The notes beneath the pieces are model-generated. The model saw nothing but the letters and a program-made list of their open reading frames with translations. It ran no database searches and was not told the DNA's origin. This document shows positions 1 through 12,600 of a stretch of DNA of 64,000 bases, in pieces. The position numbers and the translations under genes were made by a program. The first letter of the stretch is position 1, and every line of letters begins with the position of its first letter. Source of the stretch: Brettanomyces bruxellensis (Eukaryota > Ascomycota > Pichiomycetes > Pichiales > Pichiaceae); assembly GCF_011074885.1 (NCBI RefSeq), contig NC_054690.1, positions 3,768,501 to 3,832,500 on the forward strand, written 5' to 3'.

Positions 1-1352
1 AAAGCTCTTGAGTTGACAAGAAAAGCTGAGACTGAGCAAAGTCTCCCCTTCGATAATGAATTTTTGACCGTGGCCGTGTACAAGCATGCTAAAGTGTCTA
101 GCAAAGAACAAGAGCAATTTGATTATGAAAGTTATAGACCAAAGATTGTTAACGGAATTTGGAAGCTCACTGAAACTGACATAGATTTCATTGGACGTGG
201 AGCATATATATTGGGTTGTGGAGGAGGTGGAGATCCGCATAGTTCTGTTATTGAACTTAAAAGAATGATTAGACATGGTCATAATATTCAGATTTTGACA
301 TTGGATAAATTCTCTAGTCTTACGAGTGGAACTGGTCGGCCATTAATGTTGGTTACTTCGGATCTCCTACTATTTCTGGAGAAAGGCTTCATGCCGATGA
401 GATCCTTGAGGCCTTGGATAGAATGGAGCAGTATGAGGGTAAAAAAACGGATGGAATATTTATGTTTGAGATAGGAGGAGGGAATGGGCTCAGTGGCCTT
501 TGGACTGCAGCTATGAAAAATCTTCCCGTCATAGATCTTGATCTAATGGGACGTGCTTACCCAACACAGTGGCAATCACTTCCTTCTGTCTACAGCGAAA
601 ACAGAGGCTATCCATATCTTACTGTTTCTGATGGAAATGGGTTTGAATTAACAATTAACAGTGCGATAGATGATATTCAGATGGAAGATATCATGAGAGA
701 TTGTATGTATAATCGTGGTTGTCAAGGTGCATGTGTGGAACCTTCAATGGATATTGAACAGATGGAGCAGCAAACTGTTCATAATCCAGTTTCCTTGTCA
801 TGGAGAATTGGACGTGCAGCATACTTGGCTGCCTATCACTCGGATTTGGATCATCTACCTAGCTATATAATTAATTCCTCTGGCGGTTCAAAGTGCACAA
901 AATGCATTCTGAAGGGAAAAATTGTTTCTGTCGAGAAAAAACTTAAAAGGGGGTACGGATATGGTGTTGTGGAAATCGAAAGTCTCCCGGGTGTGATCGA
1001 ACTGGACAAAAAAGTAAAGAAAACTGTCATTAGAATGCCGTTTAAAAATGAGAATATTGTTGCCTATCAAGTTGAAGATAACAGGCTTATTCCTTTGTGC
1101 TCTGTCCCAGATTTGATCACCCTAGTTGATGAGGATGGAAATGCAGTAGGAACCCAAGATTATCGTTACGGTTTGATAGTCTATATCATGGTTTTTGCCG
1201 CCTCAAATAAGTGGAGAACACAAAGAGGATTACAAAATGGTGGTCCACAAGCTTTTGGTGAAGAGTTCAAGGATGTTAAATATCAGCCTATTGGAGATTA
1301 TTTTGAAACATTACCTGTTTCTTTAGAGTATGAAGGGTTACATGGGAATTAG
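1..1352 (+). pseudogene. DUF917 / hydantoinase-oxoprolinase-type protein, C-terminal part, frameshifted
   Basis: The reading frame is already open at base 1, so the gene starts outside the window. The first segment carries the DUF917 hallmark FIGRGAYILGCGGGGDP. The second segment, in another frame, continues with GSPTISGERLHADEI and EIGGGNGL and runs to the stop at 1352. The break lies near 330-345, because the homologous text moves from frame 1 to frame 3 there. In fungi DUF917 is usually the C-terminal half of a long protein with an N-terminal hydantoinase/oxoprolinase domain, and related bacterial enzymes act on cyclic amide or thiohydantoin substrates. The substrate here is unknown. The neighbour is a decayed Zn2Cys6 regulator in convergent orientation, which suggests a former regulated catabolic pair. 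A sequencing error cannot be excluded for the single break. Confidence 0.8.
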
Positions 1353-1497
1353 ATCCAAGTTATATATCAATATGAAATTTTAGATAACAATAGATTTGTT
1401 TATTATTACTAGTAGATATCCAGTAAATATTTAGGAATAAATGATAGGACAAATGTTTCTCTAAAATGCTCGTTTGATAATTTCCTTTCAAAGATAT

Positions 1498-3434
1498 TTA
1501 AGAAAAGCCTCCATCCCCTATTTCGCTTCTGAGAAATTTGTCACCAGTAATGTCAAAAAATTCCCACAGTTCATCCAAATTATCAATAGTCATGGATTGT
1601 TTACCCGAAATTCCTGGTAATGAGTAGAACTTAATTGCTTCAGCTTGCATGTCTACTGATTTTTCTGTTTCAGGCGTGACGGAAGATTCTTTGTCCTTTT
1701 CCATTGACGTCTCTCCTGTCATATCTTCAGCATCATTGTCCATGGATTGTTTCACAATTTCAGACATATGCTCAAAGGTATCCCGAAATATTGAACCACA
1801 ATGCCAACGTTCAGCGGCTACATATAGAATACTTGAGCATGATGAAATCGTTTCATAAATCAGATTCTTTCCGTGAGGTCTCAAAATATGAAAGTTCCTA
1901 TCTAGCCACACGCAGTAGAGAAATGAAATGCCAGCCACAAAGTAGCAGTGAACTGTGAGCCACATGTATCTAAACGTACGTTTCAAATACATTTTCTTAT
2001 AACTGAGGCATATTGTTGAAGCACTCTCAAAAATGTATTAAACCACCTCACACAGTCTGAAGAACTGTCGACGCCAAGTTTGGATACCTCCAGGACCACC
2101 GGTCTAAGAAGTACTGTAACCGAATTGTGATATGATATTGTGGGCCAGTTGTCGGTTTCAAATGGACAGTTTACCTTCTCTTTGGTAGGAAAGTTTTGCC
2201 ACCATTCATTTAATTTGTACAGAATTTGTCTTCTCGTCATATTCCAACTCTTTCGGTGTTCCCATCAAGCGTGGTGGTTTGTAAATAAAGCTAGAAAGTC
2301 TGGACTGTATTTGCCAAAGCATGACTACTTGATAAGCTATTTCCGTTTTCAGAGTCCTCTTTGGTACAGGAACATTTATATCCACATCAGAAATGCTGAA
2401 TGGCCTCCCTAAGATCAATCCATTCATCCTTTCGATTCCATATGCAGACCAAAACATTCTTGATCTTAAATCGTTCATTTTGCTTTTTTGTTGTTCTGGA
2501 ACACCTCTTTGGCGATGAAAATAATACTCATTTGACAGTTCTCTATGTAGTCCCAAAGCTACAGCAGCTCTGATTGCCATACCTGCAGTCTGCCAAACTG
2601 AGGATCCATCCAGAACTTTCTGAGAAAATACTGCCAACATTAGATACGCCTGAACAGTATGTATGGTTGTGTGCTCGACAATACTGCTTATCGAAACGCC
2701 TTCTCGTAAAAAGTTCTCGTGCAGCCACAAATTCCTGTTCTAAAGTCAAGAAGCTGGGTTCCAATTGCAAAAATCATGTATATAAAAATTTTTGCATTTT
2801 GGTCTGTACATCTTGCCCTTCCTTCAAACACATTACATGTTCAAACCAACATCGTGCCTCTTCCCAATCTAGAAAAGGGTACTGAATATGTATTGGGTCA
2901 TGATAGGCACAAAGGTATGCTTCGGCCGCCTTTCCTGAAGGCTGAAAAAAGGGCACAAAACTACGACAAGTTGACTTATACATTTCATCAATCGGATCTA
3001 GATTAGTCACTCCCTGAGTCCGAGTACTCACATTGTCAAAAGTTCCTGATTTACAAGAAATACTACTTGCAATAGCTTTAGCTATGGAGTATGCACTGGC
3101 CTCCCAGATATAGCGTGGCTGTTCCAACTGTTATCAGCCCAGCTTGTTCTGCAAAATTATGTGTTTGAGTAACGCGTCTTACCTGAGTTTGATCCAAATC
3201 ACTTTTCGTCAACTTGTTGCCTTCAACATGTTTTTTTTCTTTCCTTATATCCATCTCTTTTTGCAGTCGCTGGACCTTCTTTTCAAGTCTTTCTAAGTAG
3301 TCGCGTGAAATTTCTTGCCCTGTCGGTGGGTATATTAATGTACATTGAATTCCCAAATGCTCACAACCTGAGCAAGCTGGATATTTTCCATCACATTTTT
3401 TGCGTCGGCGTTTGCAACCGCAGCAAGCAGCCAT
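1498..3434 (-). pseudogene. Zn2Cys6 transcription factor, multiply disrupted
   Basis: The minus-strand text starts at the ATG at 3434. It has a complete zinc cluster with Cys at residues 4, 7, 14, 21, 24 and 31, followed by a short linker coiled coil (YLERLEKKVQRLQKE). Downstream pieces carry fungal-specific transcription factor domain text such as QTAGMAIRAAVALGLHRE and RMFWSAYGIERMNGLILGRP, but in changing frames. The frame changes near 3125, near 2730, near 2235 and near 1990, and there is an in-frame TGA at 2774-2776. At least five lesions make this a true pseudogene, not one sequencing error. It is convergent with the DUF917 relic 146 bp away, so it was probably the pathway regulator of that gene. 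The ligand is unknown. Confidence 0.85.
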
Positions 3435-5139
3435 TTGGTGTTTTGATGATCGACGATGTGTTTTTTTTTGACATGTACCTACAACTATTCACACTTCTTC
3501 TGATCTACTTTGGCGTAAATCATGAGACCTGTAATCGTTGTTTGCCGTTATTTCTCTTTCAGAGTATGATCTCCGCAGACCTGGAAGTCTAAATTTTGTT
3601 TGTCCCTCTTGAAGCGATTTCATTATCCAGTTTGAAACTGCTTATCCGGTTTCCTGTTTTTCTTTTTTAGCTGAATTAGTTCGAAGTTGGAAATAATTTA
3701 ATTTTATCGACCGTTTGACGAAATCTACGATGTTTATTCAATTCAAGAGCAAAGCCGGCGGAAGAATACGATGTCTAGTGTTTTCTTTATTGTTTCCCTA
3801 AAAAGATAAGCGTAGAGTTGCGCCTGGCTCTTTTTTGGAAACTATAATTATTATCGAGACATTTTAACGATATCTTCAATGTTTTATTTTTGACTTTTCC
3901 CCCCCCCTCCTTGCGCTGCACCAATAACAATTATATTTGGTTGTTACCGCCAAATAGTGCAGAATTAACTAACCAATTTTTAAGGACAGTGTGGAAGTAA
4001 AAAAAAAAAAAATAATGAATTGTCTATTATGCAATTACTTATCGTTTTTGTTCTAGTGAAATTTCGTATTTATTACAACCTTTATCAACGATAAGTCGGT
4101 GACTTATGAGTAATATTTTTCTCTACCAGCAAAAAAAAAATTCTTGATTGGCCTGATTTAGTTGTCGCGGAAATGTTTGGAAGCTGAATAACAAAGATAA
4201 GCTTATTTAAGGTTCAAAATATAATAATGTTTATGTGCGTAATCAAGAATACGATGATGTGCTGAACAAAATAATTTTCATATTATACTATTTGTATAGG
4301 AGGCCGAAAAGCACAGCATTACATATGTGCGTATCTTACAGCTGTCAATTTCCTAAACTAGGGAAGAAGCATGATGGAATTCTAAACGTATCTGATGCAG
4401 TTACGATCAAATTAAAGAAGAAGCGTTAAAGCAAGATTATATGGTAAATTTCTTTACTACTATGGCTGTTTCTAATGTATTCTTTGAGAGTACTTTCTTA
4501 GTCCGCTACTAATATAATATTTGTTGTCTTTTTATCTTGAAGGACAAACATTCGAGCAGGCATTCTAGTTTGCATCACTGAAAATAGTTTAATAAGCATC
4601 TGTATTTATAAGCTGCTCAACCCATCTCTTTACCAATGTTCGGCTTATTCAATATTTTGGTTTCTGGCCAATTGAAAGGGGCAAATTATCTCAAGTATAA
4701 TTGGAACACCGCATTCCATAGGAGAGAAAAAAAGTTATGTTTTGTGTTGTACGCTTCAAAATTGTTTAAACCCATTTAACTATATGCATGTTTAGACTCT
4801 CCCTACTTGCAGTTTAAGAGCAAACAGATTTTAATAATTTTCGTAATTACATATCATATATGCATGCTTTTTTTTAGAAATAGAAGTTCCGGAATACCCG
4901 AATTAGTTATATTCCCCAATAATAATAGTAATAACAACAGCATGAATGTTCATTAAAAAATATACTTTTCTCTTGAATTCTTGAACACTCATTTTACCAC
5001 AACTCTGTTGAGTTATAGAATTCGCGGAGGAATCCGAATAACTCGTATTTGGCTCTAAAAAGGGAACCTGACCTATTTCGGCAGTAGTATTACCGCCTTT
5101 TGGGGTATATTATAAGTTATCCGAAGGATTGAAAGGCAT
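3435..5139. other. non-coding AT-rich stretch
   Basis: This stretch holds homopolymer runs of A, T and C (for example near 3898 and 4000). The short frame at 4235-4429 opens at GTG and resembles nothing I know. No gene was supported. Confidence 0.5.
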
Positions 5140-5593
5140 ATTGATAGAATAATGGCTTATATTAAGATATATAGCGGTGATAGTCTCTGGAGAAAGAGGT
5201 AAATAGAAATAAAAGTAATAGAAGAGTGAGAATAAATGAAGGGTACTGCAAGACCCTTTGTATATTCATACTCGAGGTAAAGTTAGAAACCATAAATATG
5301 GTTTCTAAGATATTCAAGATATAATAAAAGTGTTAAAAGTGTTTCACAAAATGTAAATATCAGTGAAATATAATAAAAGAGATAAAATAAATAACGGATA
5401 AAACAGTCCTGAGACTTGATAAGGTTTCAGATGTTTTGAAACTAAAGAAAATGTGTGAGGTAGTGTAATAATTAATCAAAGCTATCAGTGAAATATTCCA
5501 ACAAATACCTTTAATTCTTATGAGCGAGGTTTTCTTGGGCATGAGCAAGGCGGGGCAGCCTTACATAGACGCGACTGTCGACGCATCTATTAC
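5140..5593 (+). repeat. probable solo LTR, long variant of the local LTR family
   Basis: The last 95 bp or so (from about 5498) match the 3' part of the solo LTRs at 22022-22285 and 53367-53629, including the shared ATGAGCGAGGTTTTCTTGGG stretch and the terminal GACGCATCTATTAC. The upstream 340 bp do not match those copies. The 7-mer GGCATAT occurs at 5135-5141 and again at 5594-5600, which fits a target-site duplication around a 454 bp element. The exact boundaries are uncertain by a base or two because the terminal TG/CA is degraded. Confidence 0.6.
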
Positions 5594-6062
5594 GGCATAT
5601 GCTCCATTTGTATACTGCTCGCTCGCTATGCTGAACTGAAATGTCTCCATTATATATGGCAGTTTCGTCCTCAAAATTGCACTTCAATGTATTATCTTAA
5701 TATTGTTTCGTTAGCATATTTCATTCGGAATAAATATATGAAATTTATTTGTAGCGTATTGCATTTATTATTTATAGAATTTTGTAGGAAAACATGCTGA
5801 TGTTGAAACTGTATCTGAGGTTACATTTTACAATACGCGGAAATACAATAATTACATCGGTGCACCAAGGATAAGTTCAAAAAATATTGACCGCTCGTTA
5901 TCGTATTTCCCAATCGCAGTTTTTTTGCAATAATCTTGACGGTCGTAAGCAATAATGCACGCTTTGATTATCAATGAATAAATATATTTTAAAATCATTA
6001 AACTTCAAGTTTGTATAGTTCCGGGTACTGGATACCCTATATTTGAACGACTTCTTTTAAAC
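5594..6062 (+). promoter_or_regulatory. upstream region of the RON1-like gene
   Basis: This is non-coding DNA between the LTR and the Ndt80-type gene. It holds one copy of the cluster motif in the GTTACAT orientation at 5820-5826. Placing the LTR end 470 bp upstream means the promoter probably lies within this interval. Confidence 0.4.
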
Positions 6063-7688
6063 ATGAAAACGAGTGATGAATTTCGGCAGCAATTTATGCC
6101 TGATTTGGATTTAAATGGAGCTCAATTTTCGTCAGAGTGTGACAATTTGACGAGGAAGTCTGTATCCAATAATTCTGACAGTTCCGCAACTAGTACAATT
6201 ATTAATACCAATGGAGAAAGAGAACGAGCCATTTTTTCTGAGATCATGGGTTTACGAACTTCTCATTATTCTAATTTGGTACCTCTGGAAGCATCTGGAC
6301 TTGGACAACCGGCGATGCTTCCACATTTTCAACAGTCTTTACCAGAAACCAATACTATCAATCCGCCATCTTCTTTTTTCGGCTCACCGAGTGGGATTTT
6401 TGACAATCCATCAAATCTAGGTGAATTCCAAAATTTGACACAGCCACCTGCTAATCTTTCCGGCGGACAGTTTTCTATTCCAGGATCATTTGAATCTGAT
6501 GTTAAAAGTGAAAAAGGACAAAATCGACTAGATTCGACATTTGGACTCCAGTCATTGGATGAAATCAATGAACCAATGCATAAAAAGCGGAGGATGATCA
6601 TGGATAACAGCGCTGATAATATTGCTCGTAGTACAACGGATGAAAAAAACTTTTCAATCAACAAGTCAACTTTGAGTCCGAAAGAGATTCTTTTTGAAGG
6701 CAAGCATAAACTCCTAACGTTGAAATTGACGAATGAAAAGCAGGATAAATATCTTGTCGATTCCTCCGGTAATATCGTGGACTTTCGTGTTGCTGGTTCT
6801 CTTTTTGGTGGGTTTTCATATGAGGGAACTGGAGCAGGTAAGGAAAACTTTGCGAAAATACCTATTATATGCTACCGTAGAAACTACATAATTCTTGACA
6901 TTTGTTTAGGAGCATCTGAATGTCCTAAATTTGTATTATTCAAGGATGGAAGCAAAAAGGAGTTGAAAAGTATAAAAGTTGAAATACAGGCAAAGTCAAG
7001 AGTTTCGAAGAATGGTATTCCGTTGGTCCTCTTTGATCCGATGATTTCGCATAACAGCAAGTTTGGAAAAGTACCAAAGACCATTATATCCGTACCTCAT
7101 GCTATGGTTCAACCTTTCAAGGGAAGACATATGATCATTTTTAATAGATTTCAGTTTAAGAGTGCTACACCAACTAACAGAAAAAAGACACCCGTCAATT
7201 ATTTTTATATTTCGGTCAAATTACATCTCGTTATTTCTTGCGATGGCGTTTCAAAGGGGATAGCTTATGGAGAAATGAGATCTAATGATATTTCAGTTAG
7301 GGGTAGAAGTCCTACATTTTACAACAAGCGGTATGATATTTCGATTTTAAAGGAAGTTTCGGATTTTTCTTGGGATAGTTTATATTGCATACCTTTGGTC
7401 GAACATGGGAAAATGCAGCTCCATAAAAGAGAGAAAGATGCCTCTGGTGTTAATATTACATGTATAGGAATGAGTACATCTAATAAATGTGATAACAAAA
7501 AGCTCAGGGCAAAATACAAATACATACCAATAAGTTCTTCTTATTATTTGCCTCCCATTCGGCCTTATTACTTGCCTCATAGTGCTGCACATAGGGAAGG
7601 GAAGAATGATCACCTGAACATGAGAGAATTCGCAAATGCAAGCAAATATAATTTTTTTATTAAAAAGACCAGTGATCCTGTTGTTTAA
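6063..7688 (+). CDS. RON1: Ndt80/PhoG-type DNA-binding transcription factor, RON1-like
   Basis: An intact 541-residue protein starts at ATG 6063. The first 200 residues or so are polar and low in complexity, with a basic patch KKRR near residue 178. The region of about 210-430 reads as an Ndt80/PhoG DNA-binding domain, with conserved text such as VDFRVAGSLFGGFSYEG and the RGRSP motif followed by YNKRYDI. Fungi have several Ndt80 paralogues. RON1 is the one tied to GlcNAc genes in Candida albicans and in the filamentous GlcNAc cluster, and the position next to DAC1, NGS1, NAG1 and HXK1 makes that assignment the most likely. It is convergent with DAC1, with 93 bp between the stops. It probably controls the cluster, though whether as activator or repressor cannot be read from sequence. 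Meiotic NDT80 is the alternative. Confidence 0.8.
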   Translation: MKTSDEFRQQFMPDLDLNGAQFSSECDNLTRKSVSNNSDSSATSTIINTNGERERAIFSEIMGLRTSHYSNLVPLEASGLGQPAMLPHFQQSLPETNTINPPSSFFGSPSGIFDNPSNLGEFQNLTQPPANLSGGQFSIPGSFESDVKSEKGQNRLDSTFGLQSLDEINEPMHKKRRMIMDNSADNIARSTTDEKNFSINKSTLSPKEILFEGKHKLLTLKLTNEKQDKYLVDSSGNIVDFRVAGSLFGGFSYEGTGAGKENFAKIPIICYRRNYIILDICLGASECPKFVLFKDGSKKELKSIKVEIQAKSRVSKNGIPLVLFDPMISHNSKFGKVPKTIISVPHAMVQPFKGRHMIIFNRFQFKSATPTNRKKTPVNYFYISVKLHLVISCDGVSKGIAYGEMRSNDISVRGRSPTFYNKRYDISILKEVSDFSWDSLYCIPLVEHGKMQLHKREKDASGVNITCIGMSTSNKCDNKKLRAKYKYIPISSSYYLPPIRPYYLPHSAAHREGKNDHLNMREFANASKYNFFIKKTSDPVV

Positions 7689-7781
7689 AGTTCTTACTAA
7701 GTCTTGCAGAGAAGCATAAAATATTGATTTTTATGTTCATTAATGTCATATCTATAGCAATTTCAATTTTATATGTGTAAT

Positions 7782-8963
7782 CTAAATGCTACCCGAGCTA
7801 TACACGATGTTTCCCATCTTATAAACCTGTTTCACGTTTCCATCTTTGTCAATAACACAAAGATCAGCATCGTACCCTTCCTTTAAAAAGCCTTTATGAT
7901 CATCAACATGAACTGACCTTGCTGGGTGATTAGTTACACATTTCACAGCTTCTGCAAGGCTAGTATTAGTCCATTTCATCAAGTTCCTCATGCACTGTGC
8001 CTGATCTGTGACTGATCCAGCTATTGTATCAGTACCCTTCACTTTCAAAGAACGGCCTTTTTTGACCAAGTAGCGGCCTTCCCATGGGTATTCTCCATCA
8101 GGCAATCCAATTGTATTTTGTGCATCTGTGACAAGACAGCACCTATCTTTGTTGGCATTGTAGATAATATTGATGTACGTTGGGTGAATATGGACACCAT
8201 CAGAAATTAAACCAAAGTATGGGCATAGCCGCTCGTCCGCCAATCCTTCCAATCCGATCGGACCAGGATTTCTATGATGTGGTTGAGGCATTGCATCAAA
8301 AATATGTGTTATCATAGTTGCGCCTCTATTGATTGCCTCCAAGCATTGTTCATATGTAGCCATTGTATGGCCAATTGAGAATATAATATTCCGTCCTGTA
8401 ATTTCCGGAATAAGAGAATTAACTCCATCTAATTCGGGTGCCGCTGTAATAATCTTTATATAATTGAGGTTTTCCTCGCATCCAAATGCTGAGTAAAGGT
8501 CTTCCTTAGTCTTCGGTCTACAGAAATAATTCTCATCATGGCAGCCCTTTTTAATAGTAGAAATTATAGGACCCTCGCAATGTGAACCCAAGCTTTCAGT
8601 TCTATCCTTCTTTTCTTCTGCCTTCAAAAGCGGAAGTACATGCATACATACATCATCCGTGAATCGGATCACTGTGGGGCAAATTGATGTCGTTCCGGTT
8701 TTGATTAGCTCCTTCATACATTTGTTGTAACCCTTGGTATACTCCTCTTCGGATGAATATTCTGAGAAGTCAAATCCATAGCATCCATTTATTTGAATGT
8801 CTATAAATCCTGGGGTTAATATCAATCCATGAAGATCAATAACCTCATCAACTTTTTTGACGGCCCCCACTATCTGTCCTTTCGTTGTACAGATGTATAA
8901 ATCTTTGCAACCAATTTTACCTTCGTCGCAAAGTTGACAGTTTGTAAATCTGATTATTGCCAT
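7782..8963 (-). CDS. DAC1: N-acetylglucosamine-6-phosphate deacetylase
   Basis: An intact protein of 393 residues, a normal length for NagA/Dac1. It removes acetate from GlcNAc-6-P to give glucosamine-6-P in the cytosol. Amidohydrolase features appear in order: GFIDIQINGCYGFDFSE near residue 53 (usual GxIDxQINGxxGxDF), HCEGPIIS near residue 127 (HxEGP, metal-binding Glu), SIGHTMATY (metal His), THIFDAMPQPHHRNPG (second His plus the HR-PG motif) and the LVTDAQ segment with the catalytic Asp. The gene is divergent from NGS1 and shares a 650 bp intergenic region with it. Its product is the substrate for the NAG1 deaminase encoded about 4 kb away. No lesion was seen. Confidence 0.95.
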   Translation of the reverse strand: MAIIRFTNCQLCDEGKIGCKDLYICTTKGQIVGAVKKVDEVIDLHGLILTPGFIDIQINGCYGFDFSEYSSEEEYTKGYNKCMKELIKTGTTSICPTVIRFTDDVCMHVLPLLKAEEKKDRTESLGSHCEGPIISTIKKGCHDENYFCRPKTKEDLYSAFGCEENLNYIKIITAAPELDGVNSLIPEITGRNIIFSIGHTMATYEQCLEAINRGATMITHIFDAMPQPHHRNPGPIGLEGLADERLCPYFGLISDGVHIHPTYINIIYNANKDRCCLVTDAQNTIGLPDGEYPWEGRYLVKKGRSLKVKGTDTIAGSVTDQAQCMRNLMKWTNTSLAEAVKCVTNHPARSVHVDDHKGFLKEGYDADLCVIDKDGNVKQVYKMGNIVYSSGSI

Positions 8964-9614
8964 TTTTTAATTTTTTAATTAACTGGAGATGAGCAACTAC
9001 TGTTCGCTGCTATCTCTATTTCAAAAACTGAAAGGGTAAAAATTAACATAACGATTAATGTGATTATATATACTTTTTGAAAATTCTAAAAAATTGATGA
9101 TTTATAGTAATTGTGGTATCGATCCTATTATTAATATCATTTTATCGCAGGCATTCTGGATCACCAATTCAAACATGGTAGTATTTTGAGGCTGTGTACT
9201 AGGTGTAGTGTAACCATTCAAGAAGTTCGTTACATCAAAAAAAAGAAGTTTTAAAGGCCTAAATGGAAATATTCCGATGATAAGTAAAAAAAAAAAAAAA
9301 AAAAAAAGTGGGAGAGAGGAAAAAACTGCCGTAAAATTAAAGGAGAGTAAAAAAAAGTTTGGATCATTTTGTGTACGCGCAGATGATTTGCTATACCTTT
9401 AGTATTCGCAACGCAGTAAATGTATTGTTTATCTTATATTTCATCGTTAATTATAGGTTTAAGAGTAAAGCAGGTAATATAATTAAGGTGGATGTGGGTG
9501 AATATGTTTATCATGTTGCAATTACATTTAACACAATACAACATTTGATAATTTTTTTAGGATACAAATTAATGACAGTAGATCGAAAACACTTTTAACA
9601 GAAACAATTTGACA
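8964..9614. promoter_or_regulatory. divergent DAC1/NGS1 promoter region
   Basis: A single intergenic region serves DAC1 (minus) and NGS1 (plus). It contains GTTACAT at 9229-9235 and an A tract of about 23 bases around 9285-9307, which could exclude nucleosomes. The open frame 9359-9598 starts at TTG, has no ATG support and is not called. Confidence 0.45.
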
Positions 9615-12600
9615 ATGAATGCTGATCCCACAAAGAATAATCATACTTTAACATCTTCAAATACAATATCCACAAAGGTTGAGATGGAACCTTCCGATGT
9701 GACAGATACAGTAGGAAAGATGCTGATAGCTGGTTTTGAAGGTTGCGAGTTAAAGCCTGGATCGCAGGCGGAGAAGTTGATCCGGCAATATAGAGTTCAT
9801 TCATTTATCTTAGGAACTAAAAACTTTCGTAATGTTTTACAAATGAGGCAGCTTATACAATCCCTTCAAAATCTGGCTGAATCAGAACACTATGAGTATC
9901 CTTTACTTTTGGCAGTAGATCAGGAGCTTGGATGTTGCAACTCTATGTACGATGACAAATTTTTAACGCAGTTTCCCGGATCAATGGGTTTGGGTGCAAC
10001 TGGAAATATGGATTTAATCTACAAAGTTGGAAGAGCTGCAGGTACGGAACTTCGATCCATTGGCTTTAACCTGTATATGGGACCGGTTCTTGATGTCGTT
10101 TCAAGCATGGCAAATCAGCTTATAGGAATACGATCGTTCGGCTTTACAGCAGAAGATGTTACAAAATGCGCAGAAGCATTTGCTAGAGGTCTTAAAAGTT
10201 CTGGTATGACTATCTGTGCTAAGCATTTTCCCGGTCTTGGATCATCGTATGTTGATAATGTTCTAGAGCTACCGATGATGCTTGATACAATGGCACAACT
10301 AAAGGCTCGCCATATCATACCTTTCAAGAAACTTATTGCTGATGGACTTGTGGATGCCATTCATGCTAGTGGTGTAGCAGTTCCAAATATTGCCCCAAAT
10401 GAAATTCATGCATGCCTCTCGCCAAAGATAATTAAGGATTTACTTCGAGATGAGTGTCACTTTGATGGTCTTGCAATTTCGGAGTGCCTTGAACTCGAAG
10501 CCTTGTGCAAAAACATTGGTCTTGGACAAGGTGTAGCTTTATCTATTCTTTATGCTGGTTGTGATATAGTGATGATTTGCAATGACTTTTCTTATCAAAT
10601 TGAAGCTCTGTCGGCTTTACATCAGGCGTATGTGTCTGGGAACCACAAAAGATCATTTAGCGAGGCTATAAGAAGAATAAATCATGTTTTGTCTAAATTA
10701 ACTTGGCCAATACCTCATTTACTTTCAAGGAAAATGATGTCCATTCATCATACGTTGTCCGTACAGGCATATCAGAAGTCGATAACGTTGGTTCGAGATG
10801 ATCAGGAGGCTATTCCAATTAGTCGCTATTTTGTGCCAGAGGAAGAGAATAACGTTCTTGTTTTGACTCCCCTTCTTACGGAAATAGATCATGCCAAGGA
10901 TCATAAGTTTGATGGGGTGAAAGGAAGTGGAACAAAATTATTTCCGGAAGAAACTGTATTTAGAAGTTTTGGTGAGAGTTTGGCAAATTATGATTCTACA
11001 TTGAACTACACAGTTTTGCATACGTCCTACACGGCGAACGGACTTACAAGTGCGCATGAGGCTTTAATTGATAGTTCGAAGGTTATTATACTGTTCTGTG
11101 CTGAGGCAAGTAGAAATATGTTCCAAATTGGAGTTGCGAAGTATATTAGTCTGCTCTGTGGTGGATACAGAAAACTGGATGGTTTTCTAAAGAAACCCCT
11201 TATTATCGTTGCAGTGACATCTTCATACGATTTCCTTTACCATCGTGGTATAGCCCCAACTTATTTATGCACCTTTGATTATACGGAAAGTGCTTTGAGT
11301 AACATTCCAGCTGTACTTTTTGGAGATTTAAATCCCGGAGGTAAACTTCCTGGATGTAATGATGCTGTGCAAAGAAATGGAGAGGGTATACCAAGTAGCA
11401 GCCTCATGGAGGCTGGAAATTCGAAAAATATGTCACTAAGAATGATATTAAATCAGGATGTATTACCTGACTCACTTTCTGAAAGAGAAATTAATAATAG
11501 TGAAGACAAGGTAATGTTGTCACAGTTAACCCCTGTGTATCCCCTAGAAACTACTAAAGTTACTAATGAAGAAGAACCACAAAAGCAACAAACTTTTCCT
11601 AGTAAACCTTGGCTGGTGGAGAATTTTGATATCTCTAGGGATTTTAGAAGTCTGATATTACTTTTAAAAAATTCTGGGGCTTCTGATTTGCAAAATACTG
11701 TAGATAAGGTTTTTATTGAAAGGTTAAAAAAGTTTTTGGATGAAACTAGGGCGTATTCGCATCATTTTGTGGTTCGAAATTCTACCCTAAATCTTCTGCT
11801 AGGGGTAATTTTTACGTGGGTTGATCGGAACTCCAGCAATGGAAGAATTTTATATGTGATAGTTGACAAAACTAAAAGGAGGCAATCTATAGCTAGTGTT
11901 TTGCATCAACATGCAATCACGAATCTTAAAATGGAAATGGGTTGCAAGAATATCATTTTGGGTTCTGATTTCCCTCTCTTTAATTTCTTTAAGCCCAATA
12001 TCTGTGAGGAATTATATCAAAATTGGGGAGAGATAGGGATTCGTCATCAAATAAGTAGCTGTGCCTTACAGATTCTTCAATTTACCAAGTCAATGAAATG
12101 GTGGAATAGCATAAATAAGCCTATTAGGAGATATATCCTGTCGGTTCGAATGGATACTTGGCGTTTAATTGATAACTTGATCAAGCAAATGAAACTTCTG
12201 GGAATTAAGCTTTGCATTGCTGAGAATTTAAGTGATATCATCTTACTGGTCCAAGGGAGTAATATGGAAGAAGCAAACCAGTTTTCCAATTTGTCCGAAC
12301 TATACATGATGGCCTTCAAATGCATTGAGGATGAGGAGAGAAGAAGAACGAAAAATACATTTGTTCTAAAGTTAGTAGCAAGCAGCAGTCAGAAGCCAAT
12401 AGGATCGATTATATTGTATGATGCAAAATCCAAGTTAGTAAATTGGCTTCCTTTCCTATCTTATGTTCCGTCTAATAGTTGTGGAGTGACATTTTTAACA
12501 GGAAGTTTTGTTGATTCAGATTATGGAGATCTTAGGCCGATGTTAAAGATGGGCTTGATATGCACAGCTGTGTCGTTTGCAAAGCAGTTAAAATCTGAAA

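Noticed and set aside
9359..9598. 79-codon frame in the DAC1/NGS1 promoter
   Set aside because: It starts at TTG, has AT-driven composition and no recognisable motif.
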